Source: VRUE01 sp963715455
GTDB lineage: Bacteria > Actinomycetota > Thermoleophilia > Solirubrobacterales > 70-9
NCBI GenBank assembly: GCA_963715455.1
Contig: OY970245.1
Span: forward strand, 1,736,001-1,800,000
Direction of reading: 5' to 3'
Length of the DNA stretch: 64,000 nt
Positions 51,683 to 59,191 of this stretch are shown one piece after another. Position 1 is the first letter of the stretch. Each line of letters opens with the position of its first letter. The translations under genes were made by a program, and so were the position numbers. The notes below the pieces were generated by a model. The model was not told where the DNA came from. It was given only the letters and a program-made list of their open reading frames with translations, and searched no databases.

Positions 51683-52876
51683 TCACGCTGGTACGTGAGT
51701 GCGGGCCACCTGTTCAACCAGCTCGGCGCCGCGCCGGGCGCCATTGTTCTCCCGCCCCCAGGCCGCCAGTTGCTCGGCCTTGGAGGCGAAGGAGCGATCG
51801 CCGAGCAGGCGCTGGGTTGCCCAGCGCAGGGGAGCTGGCTGGCAGAGGCGCCAGGGAAGCGAGAGACCGCAACCTGCCCAGGCGACGCGCATTGCCGTCT
51901 CGCTCATGTCACCGATGATCGGGCAGATGAGCACCGGGGTGCCGGCGCCCAGGGCGCGGGCGACGGTGCCGTGGCCGCCGTGGGAGATGACCAGCGAGGC
52001 GGCCGGCATCACCTGGCTGTAGCTAAGCCAGTCGACGAGGATCGCGTTGGCGGGGACCTCGATCGGGTGCTGGGGCACGACGCGGTTGGTCGTCGCCACG
52101 ATGCGCACCGGCTCGTTGGCGAGGGCAGTGAGGGCGGTGCGCACGAGGTGGTTGTCGGAATCGTGGGCGGTGCTCGGCGCGACGAGGACGAGCGGATCGT
52201 CGCCAGGGGGCAGCTCAATCTCGGGATGGGGAACCTCGAAGGTCAGCGGGCCGGTGATCTCGACCCCGGCTGGCCAGCGCCGCGGGTACTCGAGCTGGGG
52301 GAAGGTGCCGACCAGCGCCAGGTCGGGGCTGATGCCGCCATGGAAGCGCTCCGTCGGCGCCAGGCCAAGGCGGGCCCGCTGGCGGTTGAGATCGCTGCGG
52401 CCTTGCTCGAGGCCGACGTTGAGCGCCCGCTGTCCGGTTCGCCAGACCGCCCGCCCGAGTGGCGTGCGCGGGGGCTTGAGGCCGATCGCGAAGAAAGGCA
52501 GACCCGGCTCGACCACCGGGTAGATGTGGGGGATGAGCGTCGCCAGCGGGATCCCGGCCCGCTCCGCAGCAAGGCTGGGCGCCAGAGTGAGGATGTCGCT
52601 GATCACGACATGCGGCTGCATTTCCTCCAGCAAGGGCAGCAGCGCTCGTGCTGCTTCCGCCGCGTGCGCTCCCTCGGCCGAGTCGGGATCGGGCGGCGGG
52701 AACATGCGGTATTCCTCGGCGGCCGCAAAGCCCAGCCCAGCCCCCTCAACCGCCGCGCGCCGCTCCTCCCAGGTCTCGATCGTCACTTCGTGGCCACGCT
52801 CGCCGAGAGCCCGACCGAGGGCGATCGCCGGGAAGACGTGCCCCGGATCGCCAAATGCGGCGACTAGAAAGCGCAT
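51683..52876 (-). CDS. GT1-family (MGT-type) glycosyltransferase
   Basis: 397 aa from ATG 52876, where the family N-terminus begins (RFLVAAFGDPGHVFPAIALG). C-terminal nucleotide-sugar site: DWLSYSQVMPAASLVISHGG, HGTVARALGAGTPVLICPII, GDMSETAMRVAWAGCGLSLP. GT-B fold, UGT/macrolide-glycosyltransferase-like. Acceptor unknown. Confidence 0.88.
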   Translation of the reverse strand: MRFLVAAFGDPGHVFPAIALGRALGERGHEVTIETWEERRAAVEGAGLGFAAAEEYRMFPPPDPDSAEGAHAAEAARALLPLLEEMQPHVVISDILTLAPSLAAERAGIPLATLIPHIYPVVEPGLPFFAIGLKPPRTPLGRAVWRTGQRALNVGLEQGRSDLNRQRARLGLAPTERFHGGISPDLALVGTFPQLEYPRRWPAGVEITGPLTFEVPHPEIELPPGDDPLVLVAPSTAHDSDNHLVRTALTALANEPVRIVATTNRVVPQHPIEVPANAILVDWLSYSQVMPAASLVISHGGHGTVARALGAGTPVLICPIIGDMSETAMRVAWAGCGLSLPWRLCQPAPLRWATQRLLGDRSFASKAEQLAAWGRENNGARRGAELVEQVARTHVPA

Positions 52877-52973
52877 TGACGAGGCCCTGGCGTTGCTAGG
52901 CAAGGACGCAGGGAGCCTGAATGGCAGCGCCATTTAGGCGACCGAGGACGCCGCATAGCGACGCCAGGGGCCG

Positions 52974-53705
52974 TCAAGGGGTGTCGAGGCCCTCGCCTGG
53001 TCGGGTGAAGACTATCTCTGGCACGTGGCAGTTGCGCGAGGTGTGCAGCAGGAAGCGCACCGCCTCGCCGATGTCCTCGGGCCTGATCATCTCCTCGCCC
53101 GGCACCTGACCCTTGGCGAACTCGGTCATCGGCGTGTCGACGAAGCCTGGCGCCAGCGCTGTGCACTGGATACCGGTGTTGCCTACCTCGCGGTGGGTCG
53201 ATTGGGTGAAATTGATCACCGCTGCCTTGGTCGCGGCGTAGATCGAGAGCCAGGCCTGGCCGCCCTTGCCGGCGATCGAGGCGGTGTTGACGATCAGCGC
53301 CTTGCCGTGCTCACCGGCGGCCTGCTTGAGCAGCGGCAGGCCCTCGCGGGTGCCGATGATCAGGGCGCGCAGGTTGACCCCGAGCTGCATGTCTAGGTGC
53401 TTGGTCTGGATCTCCTCCATCGGCGCGCCGATGCCGACGCCGGCGTTATTGACCAACACATCGAGCCGCCCGTAGGCCTCGCGGTGCTTGGCGAAGACGC
53501 CGACCAGGTCCTGCTCATCGGTCATGTTGGCGGCGACGCTCTGCACCTCGAACCCGGCGCCGCGCAGCTCCTCAGCGGCCCCCTCGAGCTTCTCCGGTCG
53601 CCGCGCGGCGACCGTCAGGGCGTGGCCCTCTTCGCCGAGTACTCGGGCAATGGCCAGCCCGATGCCGCTCGACGCTCCAGTTATCAGTGCCGCTCGCTCC
53701 GCCAA
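52974..53705 (-). CDS. Short-chain dehydrogenase/reductase
   Basis: 243 aa from TTG 53705. ALITGASSGIGLAIARVLGE, VLVNNAGVGIGAPMEEI, VNTASIAGKGGQAWLSIYAA with YAATK catalytic Tyr/Lys, and APGFVDTPMTEFAKG. TTG was chosen because AAGGAGGA precedes it by 4 nt and the nucleotide-binding strand begins 4 codons later; the longer upstream frame overlaps the divergent lipoprotein gene. Substrate unknown. Confidence 0.88.
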   Translation of the reverse strand: MAERAALITGASSGIGLAIARVLGEEGHALTVAARRPEKLEGAAEELRGAGFEVQSVAANMTDEQDLVGVFAKHREAYGRLDVLVNNAGVGIGAPMEEIQTKHLDMQLGVNLRALIIGTREGLPLLKQAAGEHGKALIVNTASIAGKGGQAWLSIYAATKAAVINFTQSTHREVGNTGIQCTALAPGFVDTPMTEFAKGQVPGEEMIRPEDIGEAVRFLLHTSRNCHVPEIVFTRPGEGLDTP

Positions 53706-53789
53706 CTCGTCCTCCTTCGCTCCCGTATTGGCGCGGACCCTACCTCTCTCCGTCTGCTGGGCGAGGCGTCCGAGCCCACAGCGCCCCAA

Positions 53790-53795
53790 TAAGAT
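53790..53795 (+). promoter_or_regulatory. Putative leaderless -10 box TAAGAT
   Basis: TAAGAT is 7 nt before ATG 53803, favouring that start over ATG 53794, which overlaps the box. Confidence 0.45.
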
Positions 53796-53802
53796 GCCGC
53801 CG

Positions 53803-54894
53803 ATGCGCCTCAACCGAGCCTTGGCCGCTCTCGCCTGCCTGGCCATGGCCGCGACTCTTCTGGCCGGCTGCGGTGGCGACTCGGATTCCTCCGGGGACTC
53901 CTCCTCGACCAGCGCCGAAAGCCGCCCAGCGCCGCCGAAGAGCGCCTTCCCCAGCGCCAAGGGCAAGTCGCTCGCCGAAGTGCTGGAAGCGGAAGACGCC
54001 AAGCCGAGCACGCTCGTCGTCTCCCCGGCGGCGATGGCCTTCTACAAGGGGGAGAACCGCTATCCCTTCGGCGTCTTCGAACGCGACGGCAGCCAGGTTG
54101 CCGACGCCGAAGTCGCGCTCTACTTCGCCAAGGTACCGGGGGAACGAAGCGAGGGCGGCAACCAGGGCAAGCTCGATCCCGGAGCGGCTCAGGCCAAGCG
54201 GCGAGCGGCATCGAGCGCTCGCGAGGAACCGGCGATCGGGCCCTTCCCGGCGGCGATCGAATCGCTGCAAACCAAGCCCGCCTTCCGCGCGCAGACGACG
54301 ACCAGCGACCCCGATGCGGCCACGGTCGTCTACTCGACGCAGATCGACTTTCCCAGCGATGGCGAGTGGCGCATCGCGGCGTTGATCAGGCGCGGCGACG
54401 AGCTCGAAGCGACTCTCTTGTCGACCAGTGCCGTGGTGGGCAAGTTCGCCAAGGTGCCGCAGGTCGGGGACAAGGCCCCGGTGATCCACACGCCGACTCC
54501 GGCTGACGCCGGTGGCGACCTTTCGCAGATCACCACCCGCATCCCCCCCGACACCCAAAACAGTGTTGACTACGCTGACGTCGTCGGCAAGGAACCCATC
54601 GTTCTCTTGTTTGCGACCCCCCAGTTCTGCCAGAGTCGCGTCTGTGGCCCAGTCGTCGACGTGGCTGAGCAGGTCAAGCAGCTTTACGGAGACAAGGCGG
54701 CGTTTATCCACATGGAGATCTTCAACGACAACGATCCAGGCAAGGGCGCGCGGCCCCAGGTGCGCGCCTTCCATCTGCCGAGTGAGCCCTGGCTCTTTGC
54801 GATCGACCGCGAAGGGCGGATCGAGGCGGATATAGAGGGCGCTTTCGGCGTTGATGAGCTAACCCGGGTCGTGAAGGGGCTGAGCGGAGAATGA
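53803..54894 (+). CDS. Lipoprotein with thioredoxin-like domain
   Basis: 363 aa. Lipobox signal peptide RALAALACLAMAATLLAGC, Ser-rich linker, a beta domain (~60-215), and a C-terminal thioredoxin/redoxin-like fold (~225-363): VGDKAPVIHTPTP, IVLLFATPQFCQSRVCGPVV with cysteines at C-x4-C instead of C-x2-C, AFIHMEIFND, and EPWLFAIDREGRIEADIEGA. Probably membrane-anchored outside the cell, acting on thiols. The unusual spacing makes redox activity uncertain. ATGA overlap with the HPt gene. Confidence 0.85.
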   Translation: MRLNRALAALACLAMAATLLAGCGGDSDSSGDSSSTSAESRPAPPKSAFPSAKGKSLAEVLEAEDAKPSTLVVSPAAMAFYKGENRYPFGVFERDGSQVADAEVALYFAKVPGERSEGGNQGKLDPGAAQAKRRAASSAREEPAIGPFPAAIESLQTKPAFRAQTTTSDPDAATVVYSTQIDFPSDGEWRIAALIRRGDELEATLLSTSAVVGKFAKVPQVGDKAPVIHTPTPADAGGDLSQITTRIPPDTQNSVDYADVVGKEPIVLLFATPQFCQSRVCGPVVDVAEQVKQLYGDKAAFIHMEIFNDNDPGKGARPQVRAFHLPSEPWLFAIDREGRIEADIEGAFGVDELTRVVKGLSGE

Positions 54895-55256
54895 GCGAGA
54901 AAACGAGCCCCGATCCAGCCCTGCTCGAGTCCTTTGCCGAGGAGGCAAAGCGCCGCTGCGACGTGATCGCCGCCGGCCTGGCGACCGAGACCACTGACTT
55001 CGAGACGATGCGCATCGAGGCTCACGCGCTGAAGGGCGCCGCAGGCACGCTCGGCCTGCGCCGCCTCGCCGAGCTGGCCGGCCTGATGGAATCGGACCTC
55101 GCTGAAGCGAAGAAGACCGGCACGATCCGCGGCGGCCGCACCCACCAGATCGCCGACGCCGCCAAGGCCCTCGCCGAAGGCGCCTCCGCCGCCGCCAAAG
55201 GCGAAGAAGAGCCCCCCGACGTGGGTCGCTCCTTGGCCCAGCTCTTCAGCGCCTAG
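54891..55256 (+). CDS. HPt (histidine phosphotransfer) domain protein
   Basis: 121 aa. HPt box MRIEAHALKGAAGTLGLRRL with the phospho-accepting His in AHALKG, in a helical protein (LLESFAEEAKRRCDVIAAGL). A stand-alone HPt passes phosphate between histidine kinases and response regulators; no kinase or regulator is nearby. It is translationally coupled to the thioredoxin-like lipoprotein gene, an unexpected pairing. Confidence 0.8.
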   Translation: MSEKTSPDPALLESFAEEAKRRCDVIAAGLATETTDFETMRIEAHALKGAAGTLGLRRLAELAGLMESDLAEAKKTGTIRGGRTHQIADAAKALAEGASAAAKGEEEPPDVGRSLAQLFSA

Positions 55257-55276
55257 CGCTAGGCTCATCAGCCAAC

Positions 55277-55350
55277 GGGGCGGTAGCTCAGCTGGTTAGA
55301 GCAGCGGACTCATAATCCGTCGGTCGAAGGTTCGAGTCCTTCCCGCCCCA
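55277..55350 (+). tRNA. tRNA-Met (CAT), possibly tRNA-Ile2
   Basis: 74 nt: acceptor GGGGCGG/CCGCCCC, D-stem GCTC/GAGC, anticodon stem GCGGA/TCCGT with loop CTCATAA (anticodon CAT), T-stem GAAGG/CCTTC. The D-loop and acceptor fit an elongator Met tRNA; a lysidine-modified Ile tRNA also has CAT and cannot be excluded. Its 3' 44 nt plus the next base are duplicated at 56068-56112. Confidence 0.93.
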
Positions 55351-55446
55351 TCCGCCAGATGCCCCTCGTCGGGTTCCGGTTTTAGCCAATGGGCTAGGGT
55401 CGTCGAGCGCAGTTTCGCTGCGCGCAAACAATTGAGAGGCGGCCTC

Positions 55447-55929
55447 TTGGATCCTGTCGGATATGAGTTGTGCACTCCCGAGGGCGGCAAGGGCGGTGGT
55501 GTTCGCGCGACTCGTGGCTTCCAGGTCGGCGAGACGGTGATGATCGGAGTGCTCGAAGGCGAGGTTGCCTTCAACGACTCGCACGCAACCCAGGTGAGTC
55601 GCACCAAGTGGGCCCGACATGGCGGTCTCGGCCCCAAGGTCAACCATTCATGCAACCCGAACTGTGGCGTTGAGCTCAACGCCACGGGTGCCTGCAACTT
55701 CGTGGCTCGAAGGTCAATTTCCGACGGCGAGGAGATCACTTTCGACTACGCGATGCGCAACTACTCGATCGAGCATTTTCCGGGAGGCTGTCTTTGCGGA
55801 GCGGATATCTGTCGCGGTTCGGTAACCGGCTGGAAGGATCTCCCCGCGGAGCGCAAGGTCGCCTACGAGGGTCTGGTCGCGCCCTATCTGCTCGAGATCG
55901 ATCGCGAATTGGCCGATTCAGTCGTCTGA
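55447..55929 (+). CDS. SET-domain protein-lysine methyltransferase-like protein
   Basis: 160 aa from TTG (TTG 55432 possible; GAGAGG precedes 55447 by 7 nt). SET core: GGGVRATRGFQVGETVMIGV, KVNHSCNPNCGVEL (NHSC), GEEITFDYAM (catalytic Tyr region), and a post-SET-like cysteine site CLCGADICRGSV. Methylates lysines with SAM in eukaryotes and some bacteria. It lies between tRNA-Met and the duplicated tRNA 3' end, i.e. inside a former integration. Confidence 0.82.
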   Translation: MDPVGYELCTPEGGKGGGVRATRGFQVGETVMIGVLEGEVAFNDSHATQVSRTKWARHGGLGPKVNHSCNPNCGVELNATGACNFVARRSISDGEEITFDYAMRNYSIEHFPGGCLCGADICRGSVTGWKDLPAERKVAYEGLVAPYLLEIDRELADSVV

Positions 55930-55962
55930 GCGCATCGAATCCGAAGAGCAGAGGCGCGAAGA

Positions 55963-56017
55963 ACTTGGTCCCGAAATTGGTCCCCGACTCCACCGAACTC
56001 AGCCGAACTCCTTGGAC
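55963..56017 (+). repeat. 55-bp repeat, copy 1 (paired TTGGTCCC)
   Basis: Near-identical to 57229-57283 (two mismatches). It contains TTGGTCCC twice at about 12-bp period, the same layout as the GACTGTGGCAC arm sites of the 25-35-kb element, and precedes the tRNA fragment by 50 bp. Probable arm site of a lost integrase. Confidence 0.6.
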
Positions 56018-56067
56018 CTGATTCGCTCTATGAGGCCAGATTCGGCTCTATAGACGGGTTCCGGCGC

Positions 56068-56112
56068 GACTCATAATCCGTCGGTCGAAGGTTCGAGTCC
56101 TTCCCGCCCCAT
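56068..56112 (+). repeat. Duplicated 3' part of tRNA-Met (old att site)
   Basis: 45 bp identical to 55307-55351, from the anticodon stem to one base past the tRNA 3' end. The 5' half is missing, so it is not a functional tRNA. A typical footprint of integrase-mediated insertion at a tRNA 3' end. Confidence 0.8.
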
Positions 56113-56171
56113 TATCAAGCTGACAGGGGCGCGGTGGCGATGTCACGGGCCAACGCGGTAGCTTCTACCTC

Positions 56172-57179
56172 GTGACTTGGGGAGGCCGCTGTAGGTGGAC
56201 CGTTCTCGTGCTTACTCTCGCGGGGTCGGCGTTGTCCGTATTCGCTGCGGAGGCGAGGGTCCAAGACGAGTTGGTCGCGCCTCGACGAAGCGTTTCGGTG
56301 ATCGACACCGCGACCAACGAGGCTGCCGCCAAGGCAATCAAGGTCGGTCCCTATCCGAGTTCGATTGCCATCAGCCCGGACGGTGGCCGAGCCTACGTGG
56401 TCACCTCCGGCAACGGAAGCGTCGCGGTCGTAGACCTCGCGGCCAACCGGCTGGTTGGCAACCCGATAAAGATCGGGCCCTATCCGGAAGGAATCGCGAT
56501 TACGCCGGACGGCGGCCGAGTTTACGCCGTCAACTACGGCAACAACTCGGTCTACGCGATCGACATCGAGACCAAAGAGGTGGTGGCAAAAATCAGGGTC
56601 GGCCGCGGACCGACTGCGATCGCGATCACCCCCGACGGCACCCACGCCTACATCACCAACTCGCGCGACGGTACCGTTTCGGTGATCGACACCGCGACCA
56701 ACGAGGCTGCCGCCAAGGCAATCAAGGTCGGACGGGTTCCACGGGCGCTCGCCGTCGCTCCAGATGGCACCCGTGTCTACGTCGCCAATATCCGCGACGA
56801 CACGGTTTCGGTGATCCGGATAGCGACGAACAAACTCGCCCCTAGGAAAATCAAGACGGGAGACAGTCCCACCGCGATCGCAATCACCGGCGACGGCCAC
56901 CGCCTCTACATTGCCAATGCGCGGGACGACACCGTTTCGGTGATCGACACCGCGACCAACGGGCTCGACGCCGAGGCGATCAAGGTCGGGCACAGACCGG
57001 TGGCGATCGCGGTCAGCCCCGTCTCCAGGCACGCGTACGTGACCGGCTTGACAGGCAGCCTCTCCGTGATCAACACCAAAGTCAACAAGCTGATCGCCAC
57101 GCCGATCAAGGTCGGACCGTTCCCGATCGCGATCGCGCTCAGCCCTGATGGTCGGCGCGTCTACATCGTCCACAACTAG
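56172..57179 (+). CDS. Secreted seven-bladed YVTN-type beta-propeller protein
   Basis: 335 aa from GTG. Signal peptide (CRWTVLVLTLAGSALSVFAA), then seven repeats of ~42 residues of the form TVSVIDTATN...IKVG..P..IAISPDG.R.YV.N. Blades 1 and 4 share a 57-nt identical stretch, so recent internal duplication or conversion is likely. YVTN propellers are secreted or surface proteins, mostly ligand-binding; function unknown. It lies in the integration scar downstream of tRNA-Met. Confidence 0.85.
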   Translation: MTWGGRCRWTVLVLTLAGSALSVFAAEARVQDELVAPRRSVSVIDTATNEAAAKAIKVGPYPSSIAISPDGGRAYVVTSGNGSVAVVDLAANRLVGNPIKIGPYPEGIAITPDGGRVYAVNYGNNSVYAIDIETKEVVAKIRVGRGPTAIAITPDGTHAYITNSRDGTVSVIDTATNEAAAKAIKVGRVPRALAVAPDGTRVYVANIRDDTVSVIRIATNKLAPRKIKTGDSPTAIAITGDGHRLYIANARDDTVSVIDTATNGLDAEAIKVGHRPVAIAVSPVSRHAYVTGLTGSLSVINTKVNKLIATPIKVGPFPIAIALSPDGRRVYIVHN

Positions 57180-57228
57180 CGTGCACGATTGCTCGGTCTG
57201 GCGCCGCCCCGGTCCTGCGGCCCTTGAA

Positions 57229-57283
57229 ACTTGGTCCCGAAATTGGTCCCCGACTCCAGCGAACTCAGCGGAACTCCTTGGAC
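57229..57283 (+). repeat. 55-bp repeat, copy 2 (paired TTGGTCCC)
   Basis: Second copy of 55963-56017. It forms the downstream end of the nucleotidyltransferase remnant, suggesting that a recombination or deletion joint lies here. Confidence 0.6.
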
Positions 57284-57477
57284 GTGACTGGTATCTCTCG
57301 GAGAATCTCGTCGCGATCCGGAATGAGCTTGATATCCACATCGATGGTCGTCGCTCGCCAGCCGTAGAGAACAGCGGTCGCGCCACCCGCGAGATAGACG
57401 CGACCTTCGACCTCGACGGCCCTGCCGAGTTCTCGCATGAACTGCTCGATGCGATTCGAGTCGGCTAGCTCCCGCAT
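57265..57477 (-). pseudogene. Truncated nucleotidyltransferase-like (DUF6036-type) gene
   Basis: 70 codons. FMRELGRAVEVEGRVYLAGG, ATAVLYGWRATTIDVDIKLI match the start of a nucleotidyltransferase fold (GG and D-x-D). It then stops within the 55-bp repeat (PVTSKEFR), lacking the rest of the domain. It is interpreted as cut at the element junction. Confidence 0.6.
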
Positions 57478-57749
57478 GCGGCCGCTCGCTCGAAGCTGAC
57501 AAGCCGGCGGATCAGAGCGTTGTAGGCAGAATGGGCTGCGTCACCCTTTTCTCTGGCGAGAAGCGCGTAGAGCTTGTGCTCAGGAGACGCAATCGGCAAA
57601 GAAAGCTCGATGCCCACGGACCGCAGGCGCGGGGCGCCAATGGAGACAAGCAGTGCCTCAACGGATTCACGCTCTGCGTTCAAATCTTCGACGCCCCGCT
57701 TGACGAGCGCCCCACCTGGAAGGCTCTCAAGATTGACGAGCTTGGTCAT
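57465..57749 (-). CDS. Hypothetical partner of the truncated nucleotidyltransferase
   Basis: 94 aa from ATG 57749 (an upstream frame extends to 57779). KLVNLESLPGGALVKRGVED, LNAERESVEALLVSIGAPRL, AREKGDAAHSAYNALIRRLV. It ends overlapping the start of the nucleotidyltransferase remnant. Small protein plus nucleotidyltransferase pairs are often toxin-antitoxin modules; here the second gene is broken. 57780-57976 holds no gene I can support. Confidence 0.6.
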   Translation of the reverse strand: MTKLVNLESLPGGALVKRGVEDLNAERESVEALLVSIGAPRLRSVGIELSLPIASPEHKLYALLAREKGDAAHSAYNALIRRLVSFERAAACGS

Positions 57750-57976
57750 CCCGGTTGAGAGTAACGACTCGCTGGTCATTTCACATGGCCCAAATGATGC
57801 TCAAAATGCCGTATCCAAAGGTCGGGCCTGGGCTGCCCTGCCACCCGTTGATTTGCCACTCCTCCGGGAGCTCTTACTCATGGTGGGGGCGTAGTTCGGA
57901 CCACAGCCACAAAGGATGAGTCCACGGAGGACGGTCAGGCAGGCAACGCGGACGATCGAGTGAGGGTTCGACCGGC

Positions 57977-59191
57977 TCACGCTCGCCTTCCCAGCACAAG
58001 CAGGCCAACTCCACCCAGTGCGAGAGCGGCTAGTGCCAGGGCACCGGTAACGAGGCCCGGATTGCGCGTCCCGAAGGAGCGTGTGTCTGGGGGTGGCTCG
58101 AAGGCGGGGTTTTCGCGCTCGGATCCCAGTCGAACGTTTGCAGTCCGCTCGATCCCGAGGGCGCTCATTGGAAGGCGAGCGAAGTCATAGCTGGGAGCGT
58201 TTGCGCCCGAGCTTCCGTAGTAGACGGTGTAGGGGGGCGGATGTCCACCCTCGAGCAGGAGGGCGCGCGAGCGGCTCCACGCCGAGACTTCGATTCCGCG
58301 TAGGGGCGCGTCGTCGCCGTTGTCAATCTCGATCCGGATGTAGCGGTGATGCGCTCTGATCAGGATCGGTACCGAGCCGGAGCTGGGGAAACGGAAGATC
58401 CTGGCTGCCGCCAGCGGTACGAACCGTTGCTGAAAGTCCGCACCAAGGATCGCTACGGGGCGCTCGTAGCGTGTGGTATCGGCGGCGATTCGAAGCTCGT
58501 CGACCGGAATGTTGCGAAACCCGAGATCGAGGGTGACGATCGTGCGCGTCCCATCTTGGTGAAGCGATACCGACCTGGTTGTGCGTCGCAAGAGCTGTGG
58601 CCGCTCGCCAACTCCAGACACATTTGCCCCGATGATGCGGCTGACGCCGGTGGCTCTGATGAGCAGATAGCGGAAGTCGCTTGGTGGGAAGACAGCGACT
58701 GTGCTTCGCGCCGGCTGCGCCCCGCGAGCATCGTAGATCCCGGTTGCCGAGAGCCGCGTGAATGGACCGTGCCGATCATCCGCTCCGAGGACCACTGCGC
58801 GACCGACGAATTCCCGGTCCGGGACCTCAAGCACCACGCGATCCCGGACCGTTCGCTGCGCCCCGAGGTCGAGGAGGGCGACCGCGAAGCGCCCCTGGCG
58901 GCCGCCGTTCAAGACCGGTACCGCCTCGGGCGGGGCGCTCTGCCTGCTCAGGATCCGCCGCCATGCCACTTCGTGCCCGCGTGCATCTGTGATCCGCAGA
59001 TCGGCGAAGCCAGGCTGCGAATGCTCGAAAAGCGCCCCGTCGGGCTCGACGAGGACAGGCTCGCCGTTGGGGTCTGCAGCCAGAGATCGCACGTTACGAA
59101 AGTCGCTGCGATCGACCTCGGCCGCAGCGGCCGGCTGGACGCCGGTCGCGAGCGGCACGAGCAAGGCGATGGAGAGGACGATGCGTCTCAT
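57977..59191 (-). CDS. DUF3999 family protein
   Basis: 404 aa. Signal peptide (RRIVLSIALLVPLATGVQPA), beta-rich exterior domain (RYLLIRATGVSRIIG, IVTLDLGFRNIPVDELRIAA, YIRIEIDNGDDAPLRGIEVS), and one C-terminal membrane helix (LVTGALALAALALGGVGLLV). DUF3999 genes commonly pair with DUF2339 membrane proteins, as here (ATGA overlap). Function unknown, presumably envelope. Confidence 0.85.
   Translation of the reverse strand: MRRIVLSIALLVPLATGVQPAAAAEVDRSDFRNVRSLAADPNGEPVLVEPDGALFEHSQPGFADLRITDARGHEVAWRRILSRQSAPPEAVPVLNGGRQGRFAVALLDLGAQRTVRDRVVLEVPDREFVGRAVVLGADDRHGPFTRLSATGIYDARGAQPARSTVAVFPPSDFRYLLIRATGVSRIIGANVSGVGERPQLLRRTTRSVSLHQDGTRTIVTLDLGFRNIPVDELRIAADTTRYERPVAILGADFQQRFVPLAAARIFRFPSSGSVPILIRAHHRYIRIEIDNGDDAPLRGIEVSAWSRSRALLLEGGHPPPYTVYYGSSGANAPSYDFARLPMSALGIERTANVRLGSERENPAFEPPPDTRSFGTRNPGLVTGALALAALALGGVGLLVLGRRA

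Noticed and set aside
53706..54011. Extended N-terminus of the SDR at 52974
   Set aside because: No SDR has such a leader; TTG 53705 has a strong ribosome site and the extension overlaps the divergent lipoprotein gene.
56068..56112. A second tRNA-Met gene
   Set aside because: Only the 3' part is present; acceptor 5' strand and D-arm are missing, so it is an att-type duplication.
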